Origin: JBHIEE01 sp046760445
GTDB taxonomy: Bacteria; Acidobacteriota; Aminicenantia; JdFR-78
Length of the DNA: 18,710 bases
NCBI GenBank assembly: GCA_046760445.1
Contig: JBHIEE010000050.1
Span: forward strand, 1-18,710
Direction: 5' to 3'
Part shown: one piece after another, positions 14,617-18,710 of the stretch
Numbering within the stretch: the first letter of the stretch is position 1
How the letters are laid out: every line of letters begins with the position of its first letter
The notes under the pieces: generated by a model
Seen by the model: the letters and a program-made list of their open reading frames with translations, nothing else
Database searches by the model: none
What the model was told of the DNA's origin: nothing
Translations under genes and position numbers: made by a program

Positions 14617-17225
14617 GTCAAGTTTTTTCTTTTCAAAGAAAACTTTCCAGGAACAGCTAAGTAGGGATTAATCTTTAATTCCTGGGGATAATAATCTAAC
14701 TTCCAACTTAATTTAATTTCCCTTCCATCAATAATTATCTTTTCATTTTTAACGATCTTATTCTCTTTCCACTGAATCCAAAGAGGAAAGATAAAGTCTT
14801 CTTTTCTCTGAATGATCTGAAGTGTAAGATTATATTTTTGATCAGTTTTTTTTACATTATAATAAACTATCACTTCTGGTAATTGATAAGAATAAAACCA
14901 GTTCTCGAAAAACTTATCTAAATTCTTTCCACTAATCTTTTCGAGACATTCCTTAAACTGTTTGGTGCTAACCTCTTTGTGTTGGTATTGACTGAGAAAT
15001 TGTCTTATGCTCTGGAAAAAGATTTCTTTTCCCAGCAAGTCTTTTAACATATTCAAAACTACTGCTGTTTTATCATAGATAATGGCTAAAAAGGCTTTGT
15101 CATCATCGTTGATATGCCCGATCCTGGAGCCCAAAATTATGGGGCCAGCTTCTTTTTTCTTCTTAATCCAATTATTAAATTTCTTTAAACTGTAATGAAA
15201 GACCCCTTCTCCATATTTTTCCTTCAAATAAAGGATACTTGCAAATTGAGCGAATCCCTCACTTAGCCATTGATCACGGTATGAACGCCAGGTAACTGTC
15301 TGCCCCCACCACTGATGAGCAATTTCATGAGCTAAGAAATATCCTTTCCATCGAGAAAGGTCAACTGGGCTACTGGATCTAAAAGTCTCGCTATGAGGAG
15401 ATAAGGCGTTAAGAATAATAAAAGAAGCTGGGCTATGGCCTCCTTTATAGTCCCACACTCTTTTAATCACGGTCAATTGAGTATAAGGAAAAGGGCCAAA
15501 CTTCTGCTGGTAAAATTGAATAATGCTCTTAATTAGATTGGCTTCCCCTACCAAAGAAGCCCCTGAAGTAGAGTAAAGTTCTACTGGAATAGGCTCTGAA
15601 AATTTTTCATCCAGTGAAAATTCTCCTACCAAAAAAGCTAAATATTTCACTGGATATTTTGTTTGAAAAAGAAAAGTTAATTTCTTTTCTTTGTCAAAAG
15701 AAATTTCCTTTATTTTTACTAATTGACCATTGGCTAAGCAATTATATTTAGAGGGAACAGTGATACTTAAGGAAGCAGTAAAATAATCTGTTTCTCCCGG
15801 AGACGGATACCAGAAGGAAGAGTAACTGTAAAGATAGCCTTTAGACCTGGGAAGAACACGCTTAGAACTACGGTCAAAGCTGGAGTAATTTCGGGGAATT
15901 ACATCAGCTATTTCTTTTACTGGTTCTATTTTCCCTCGATAGTAAATATAAAGCTCAGATGATGGGGCAATAATATAAATATATAAAATCTCTCTTAATT
16001 TGTCCTGAGTAAAAAATAAATCGTTGCCTTCTTGATCATGGATTTTCATAATATCGAGATTTTTATTAAATTTGAACTTCAAACTTTCTATAGCGCCGTG
16101 CTGGATTTTTAATTTTAGATTTGCCTTTCCAGAAAAAAATAATTTCTCTGGGTTATAATTTATCTCTATTTGATAGTGTTCCACATCTGCTTTCTGCCCA
16201 AATGAAATAAATAATTTTTCCCTCTCCAGTTCTGACTGAGGAGTATAAAGACTTAATATCTTTTTTCTTTTTCGGTCATATAAATTTATATTTTCTCGAC
16301 TAAAGGAGGAATAAATATATGTCAACTCTCCTGTCTTTGATCCCTTAAAATCAATAACCATATCTTTGCCCTGAGGAATAAGAGAAAAAAGTTCATCTAT
16401 CAGCGAGGTCTCAATGGTAAATGACCTTGGATAAAACTCAGGAAATAATGAATAAGCCCTATTTTTGAAGTAATGATCTATCTTCACCTTTTCTGCACCT
16501 TCAATTTTTATCTGTTCTTTGAAAAGATGAGGAGCAAATCTCAGATAAGCATATTCCACCTGATCAATAATTATTTCTTTCTTATAATACAACTTAAGCT
16601 GATGTCTTTCTTGGAAAGAAGAAGGAGAAAAGATTACTTTCCCCTTACCCAGAATTAGAAGAGCAGTTTCAAAGGATGGAATATTATCATAGAAAACAAA
16701 AGCATCTTCAAACCTTAGTTTTATGTCAATATGATTAATTTCTATAGATTTAACCTTTTCTACTTTTTCTCCAGGAATTTTCAACCGATAAAGTCCGGAC
16801 AATGTTTTCACTATTTTCTTTTTCTCTATTTGCCATTTATTATCTCGATTGCAAAGAGTTAATCGCCATACTTCAATAAATGCTGAAAACTTATTTAAAT
16901 ATAACACTTGAATAGCATACAAAGCTTTTTCCTTGTCTTGAAAAATTCTTGAGGGCTTGGAGAGGTAAATATTCTCAACCGGAAAATAATCTAAAAAATC
17001 TCCGATTAATTTTTTCTCCTCTTTCCTTACTTCAGATAAAAAAAGATTAATATATGAAGAGAAGTCTTTGTTTTTAAGATATGTGGTAAGCTGGGTGAAA
17101 AAATCGTTTATTGACTCCTCACCAGTCAGTTGAGTAGGCTGACTCGCCTGTTCAGCAGGCTGGTTTATTAAGACATTACCAGAAATTAAAATCAAAATAA
17201 ATAAAAAAAAGGATAATTTTTTCAT
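14613..17225 (-). CDS. Exported M1-family-like metallopeptidase with a long N-terminal extension
   Basis: The 870-residue protein begins with a signal peptide (MKKLSFFLFILILISG). Residues ~38-145 (FFTQLTTYLKNKDFSSYINLF ...) look like an NTF2/SnoaL-type fold and ~150-345 another domain I cannot name; the M1 beta domain starts near 350. The zinc site is intact: HEIAH at 633-637, then 18 residues and Glu656 (WLSEGFAQFA). The upstream exopeptidase motif, normally GAMEN, reads GGHSPAS (595-601) and lacks the glutamate that anchors the substrate N-terminus, so aminopeptidase activity is uncertain. The start ATG at 17225 has no Shine-Dalgarno but has TATAAT 11 bases upstream. Its stop overlaps the regulator stop by four bases, tail to tail. 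The peptidase is probably periplasmic or surface-exposed. Confidence 0.87.
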   Translation of the reverse strand: MKKLSFFLFILILISGNVLINQPAEQASQPTQLTGEESINDFFTQLTTYLKNKDFSSYINLFLSEVRKEEKKLIGDFLDYFPVENIYLSKPSRIFQDKEKALYAIQVLYLNKFSAFIEVWRLTLCNRDNKWQIEKKKIVKTLSGLYRLKIPGEKVEKVKSIEINHIDIKLRFEDAFVFYDNIPSFETALLILGKGKVIFSPSSFQERHQLKLYYKKEIIIDQVEYAYLRFAPHLFKEQIKIEGAEKVKIDHYFKNRAYSLFPEFYPRSFTIETSLIDELFSLIPQGKDMVIDFKGSKTGELTYIYSSFSRENINLYDRKRKKILSLYTPQSELEREKLFISFGQKADVEHYQIEINYNPEKLFFSGKANLKLKIQHGAIESLKFKFNKNLDIMKIHDQEGNDLFFTQDKLREILYIYIIAPSSELYIYYRGKIEPVKEIADVIPRNYSSFDRSSKRVLPRSKGYLYSYSSFWYPSPGETDYFTASLSITVPSKYNCLANGQLVKIKEISFDKEKKLTFLFQTKYPVKYLAFLVGEFSLDEKFSEPIPVELYSTSGASLVGEANLIKSIIQFYQQKFGPFPYTQLTVIKRVWDYKGGHSPASFIILNALSPHSETFRSSSPVDLSRWKGYFLAHEIAHQWWGQTVTWRSYRDQWLSEGFAQFASILYLKEKYGEGVFHYSLKKFNNWIKKKKEAGPIILGSRIGHINDDDKAFLAIIYDKTAVVLNMLKDLLGKEIFFQSIRQFLSQYQHKEVSTKQFKECLEKISGKNLDKFFENWFYSYQLPEVIVYYNVKKTDQKYNLTLQIIQRKEDFIFPLWIQWKENKIVKNEKIIIDGREIKLSWKLDYYPQELKINPYLAVPGKFSLKRKNLT

Positions 17226-17235
17226 TTTTATTAAT

Positions 17236-17241
17236 ATTATA
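17236..17241 (-). promoter_or_regulatory. Consensus -10 box just before the M1-type peptidase start
   Basis: TATAAT on the minus strand ends 10 bases before the ATG at 17225; the predicted start would be within about 4 bases of it, giving an essentially leaderless message. The -35 region (TTTATT at 17259-17264) is weak. Confidence 0.4.
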
Positions 17242-17424
17242 ACAAATATAGACAGAAGAATAAAGCCAGAAGCCCAAATACTATTCGACTAATTAATTAT
17301 TTTAATTTATTTTTATTCAACAAGTTAAATCAATTAAAAAGATTGATTAAAAGAAAAATAGTCTTCATTTCACTCTTTAATTCCTTCTTTAAGAAATTTT
17401 TGAGGACAAAAATTCAAGAGAATT

Positions 17425-17730
17425 TTATTTTGAAACCTCTCGGCCAAGAATATCTTCAATGTCTTTTACTTTTCCTTCCAGTCGATTCCCTGCTCCTTCT
17501 CGATCATCTATTTTTATTTCAGTCAGAACTCGAGTGGAATATTGTCTCATTTTAAAATGGCACTCCTCTATCAACTCTATTACCTCATCCCACTCTCCTT
17601 CAACTATTGTTCCCATTGCAGTCAATTTATAAGGCAAACCACTTTGGTCAACAATATCTATCACCCTGGCAACATCTTTAGCTAACGCTTCTCCTTTACC
17701 AATCGGTATGATACTAAATTCAACAACCAT
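17425..17730 (-). CDS. MTH1187/DUF77 family thiamine-binding-type protein
   Basis: The 101-residue protein matches the MTH1187/YqgV (DUF77) family: a start MVVEFSIIPIGKG, the YKLTAMGTIVEGEWDEVIELIEECHFKM core, and RVLTEIKIDDREG near the end. Members are small ferredoxin-fold proteins reported to bind thiamine or its precursors, often near thiamine salvage genes; this neighbourhood has none. Length is normal for the family. A strong GGGAGG site lies a few bases before the ATG. No thiamine-pyrophosphate riboswitch hallmark (CTGAGA or ACCTGAT) is visible upstream. It is transcribed like the M1 gene but separated from it by 199 AT-rich bases. Confidence 0.8.
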   Translation of the reverse strand: MVVEFSIIPIGKGEALAKDVARVIDIVDQSGLPYKLTAMGTIVEGEWDEVIELIEECHFKMRQYSTRVLTEIKIDDREGAGNRLEGKVKDIEDILGREVSK

Positions 17731-17762
17731 TCTTTCCTCCCTTAATAAAAAGCGTTTTTAAG

Positions 17763-17795
17763 TTTGAAAACCCAGTTGTGATGCAGGTTTTCAAA
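17763..17795. repeat. 10-bp perfect inverted repeat (TTTGAAAACC/GGTTTTCAAA)
   Basis: The arms 17763-17772 and 17786-17795 are exactly complementary around a 13-base loop. The left arm plus one base, TTTGAAAACCC, recurs exactly at 18046-18056. In the minus-strand message it would form a stem upstream of the thiamine-binding-type gene. It may be a weak terminator for speD read-through, but no clean T-tract follows directly. Confidence 0.6.
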
Positions 17796-17828
17796 ACACT
17801 ATTTTTAGTTTTACCTCCACATAAGTTA

Positions 17829-17979
17829 AAATTCTAAATCCTAAGCACTAATTCCTAAACAATTTCAAAATTCATCCCGAGTACTCGGGACTAAATTCAA
17901 AACGATCTAAAACTATTTTTGTTTTGGTCATTTGAATTTTGGTAATTCGGATTTGTTTAGTATTTCGGATTTAGAATTT
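17829..17979. repeat. 151-base MITE-like repeat with terminal inverted repeats
   Basis: AAATTCTAAATCC (17829-17841) and its exact reverse complement GGATTTAGAATTT (17967-17979) bound the segment. The interior is a patchwork of AAATTC, AAATCC and TTTGAA words, with a perfect 16-bp palindrome TCCCGAGTACTCGGGA at 17875-17890. It codes for nothing visible. A related word set (CAAATGAC, AAATCC, CCGAAT) occurs in the tail of hypC. There is no transposase; it is probably a non-autonomous or structural intergenic repeat. Confidence 0.55.
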
Positions 17980-18046
17980 AGTATTTTTGTTCTTTTTTAC
18001 TCGTATATTGAAATCCCCACATCTTAAAAATGTCTTTCTCCATCAT
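17978..18046 (-). CDS. Doubtful 22-codon frame downstream of speD
   Basis: Starting ATG ATG at 18046, the frame reads MMEKDIFKMWGFQYTS and then runs into repeat-derived codons and TAA at 17978. AGAGGG lies about seven bases upstream, a plausible ribosome site. It has no recognised relatives and its end coincides with the 151-base repeat, so it could be a gene remnant truncated by the repeat, or chance. Confidence 0.2.
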   Translation of the reverse strand: MMEKDIFKMWGFQYTSKKEQKY

Positions 18047-18138
18047 TTGAAAACCCTCTTTTAATCTTCAGATTGGACCATTAAGACCAGAGGTAGGTGG
18101 ACTTCAATTTTTAAAATTTAAAGGAGATCGCATATTTT

Positions 18139-18588
18139 TTACTCTACTTTTTTCAGCCTTTTCGGTTTTTCTTCTTCGATATCTTCTTCCCAGGTAATGA
18201 AACTATGATAAAATACTTTATCGCCTTCATCTATTCCCCGAGTAATCTCAGTAATATGGGAAGTCGAAGCCTTGAACTCCAACACAGCATATTCCACTCC
18301 TTTCTCAGGATCAATTGCATCTCCACAGGTATAAATATCTAATGCAACATAACCCAATTCTGGCCAGGTATGAGTGGAAATATGGGATTCAGAAATAACC
18401 ACTACTCCGCTTACCCCATTAGGCGGAAGTCTATTAAAGGAGATAGCCCACACTTTAGCTCCAGCTACCTCAGCTGCTCTAACCAAAATTTGTTGCATTT
18501 TTTCAATACTTCCAATAATCTTTGGATCGCAGCCAGAAGCTTCAACAATATAATGATGACCAATAGAACTGTATGTCTTCTCCTTCAT
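18139..18588 (-). CDS. speD: S-adenosylmethionine decarboxylase proenzyme
   Basis: SpeD makes the aminopropyl donor for spermidine synthesis and self-cleaves to a pyruvoyl enzyme. The 149-residue product has the bacterial-type motif ISESHISTHTWPELG: cleavage is expected between Glu67 and Ser68, Ser68 becoming pyruvoyl, with catalytic His73 and Cys88 (IYTCGD) conserved. The body is the usual single-domain size; a charged tail of about 20 residues (EEDIEEEKPKRLKKVE) makes it longer than most. AAGGAG lies 6 bases before the ATG. A near-consensus promoter is upstream. No speE is found next to it; the next gene on the strand is the thiamine-binding-type one after 408 bases. Confidence 0.95.
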   Translation of the reverse strand: MKEKTYSSIGHHYIVEASGCDPKIIGSIEKMQQILVRAAEVAGAKVWAISFNRLPPNGVSGVVVISESHISTHTWPELGYVALDIYTCGDAIDPEKGVEYAVLEFKASTSHITEITRGIDEGDKVFYHSFITWEEDIEEEKPKRLKKVE

Positions 18589-18617
18589 TTCTTTCTCCTT
18601 TAAAGAACTTAGATTGA

Positions 18618-18646
18618 ATTATGGCAACAACTTAGTTTTCTGTCAA
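18618..18646 (-). promoter_or_regulatory. Near-consensus sigma-70 promoter of speD
   Basis: On the minus strand TTGACA (18641-18646), 17 bases, CATAAT (18618-18623) differs from consensus at one position. The start would be near 18611 and the leader about 22 bases, carrying AAGGAG. This is the strongest promoter in the window. Confidence 0.85.
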
Positions 18647-18688
18647 GAAATTTCTGGTAGTGTAAAATATTTTGTGTAAATTTCTTGA
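18643..18688. promoter_or_regulatory. Inverted-repeat operator candidate overlapping the speD -35
   Basis: TCAAGAAATTT (18643-18653) and AAATTTCTTGA (18678-18688) are perfect 11-bp inverted copies 24 bases apart; the inner arm overlaps the -35 box. Between them GTGTAAA is repeated directly (18660-18666 and 18674-18680). This layout suits a dimeric regulator with two half-sites or looping. The regulator is unknown. Confidence 0.45.
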
Positions 18689-18710
18689 AGAAGAAAAAAA
18701 GAAGGTGTAT

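Larger units (their letters stand above)
17731..18138. other. 408-base repeat-rich spacer between the thiamine-binding-type gene and speD
   Basis: No convincing gene occupies this gap. From left to right it holds a 10-bp perfect inverted repeat (17763-17795), a 151-base element bounded by 13-bp inverted ends (17829-17979) with a central 16-bp palindrome, a doubtful 22-codon frame, and a second copy of TTTGAAAACCC (18046-18056). It looks like a landing place for intergenic repeats, and no TPP or other riboswitch is recognised. Confidence 0.7.

Noticed and set aside
17328..17348. AATCAAT/ATTGATT hairpin downstream of the thiamine-binding-type gene
   Set aside because: Seven almost pure A-T pairs with no proper T-tract; expected by chance at this base composition, too weak to call a terminator.
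17343..17555. Plus-strand frame opposite the thiamine-binding-type gene
   Set aside because: Antisense shadow of a well-matched family, with low-complexity composition.
17731..17830. Possible TPP riboswitch upstream of the thiamine-binding-type gene
   Set aside because: The conserved CTGAGA and ACCTGAT-type core words are absent; only a simple inverted repeat is present.
17781..17837. Short plus-strand frame beginning MQVFKTLF
   Set aside because: Eighteen codons, no ribosome site, inside inverted-repeat and repeat sequence.
18370..18603. Plus-strand frame opposite speD
   Set aside because: Antisense shadow of a certain gene, no start signals.

Overview
The window comes from an AT-rich (by eye about one third G+C, not counted) diderm bacterium. 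Envelope genes are prominent: undecaprenyl-diphosphate synthase, an O-antigen ligase/polymerase-type protein, a secreted outer-membrane beta-barrel, a DUF4412 protein and an exported M1-type metallopeptidase. Sigma-54 regulation and hypCDE suggest a metabolically flexible, hydrogenase-bearing organism. Short repeats pack several intergenic spacers. I cannot name the lineage; an uncultivated, probably anaerobic, low-GC phylum fits best, but that is inference.

Layout. 1-898 (minus): start of a cdsA-like gene preceded by uppS. 1000-3697 (plus): hypC-hypD-hypE, maturation factors that build the Fe(CN)2CO centre of [NiFe]-hydrogenases. No hydrogenase structural gene, hypA, hypB or hypF is in view. 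Both spacers of this operon hold repeats: a 23-bp imperfect hairpin before hypD, and a G-rich heptamer array that begins inside the hypD 3' end. 3763-8493 (minus): a Wzy/WaaL-type membrane protein with carbohydrate-binding-like C-terminal domains, an MglA-like GTPase fused to a degenerate GGDEF domain, and a secreted DUF4412 protein. The last two probably share a promoter at 8518-8546, while the Wzy-type gene has its own at 6266-6294. 8577-14616 (plus): an outer-membrane barrel, then a PDZ-containing membrane histidine kinase and an NtrC-type sigma-54 activator. A consensus -24/-12 promoter stands directly before the kinase. 14613-18646 (minus): exported M1-type peptidase (its stop overlaps that of the regulator), an MTH1187/DUF77 thiamine-binding-type protein, a 408-bp repeat-rich spacer and speD with a near-consensus promoter.

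How the genes work together. The hyp genes form one pathway. The kinase and regulator form one two-component system that probably activates its own promoter. The Wzy-type protein, GTPase-GGDEF protein and DUF4412 protein are neighbours, and a link between cell-surface polysaccharide and polarity or c-di-GMP signalling is possible but only inferred. Most promising for a second look: the GTPase-GGDEF fusion, the Wzy/carbohydrate-binding fusion, the autoregulated PDZ-kinase/NtrC pair, the G-quadruplex-capable array in the hyp operon, and an M1 peptidase lacking the GAMEN motif.
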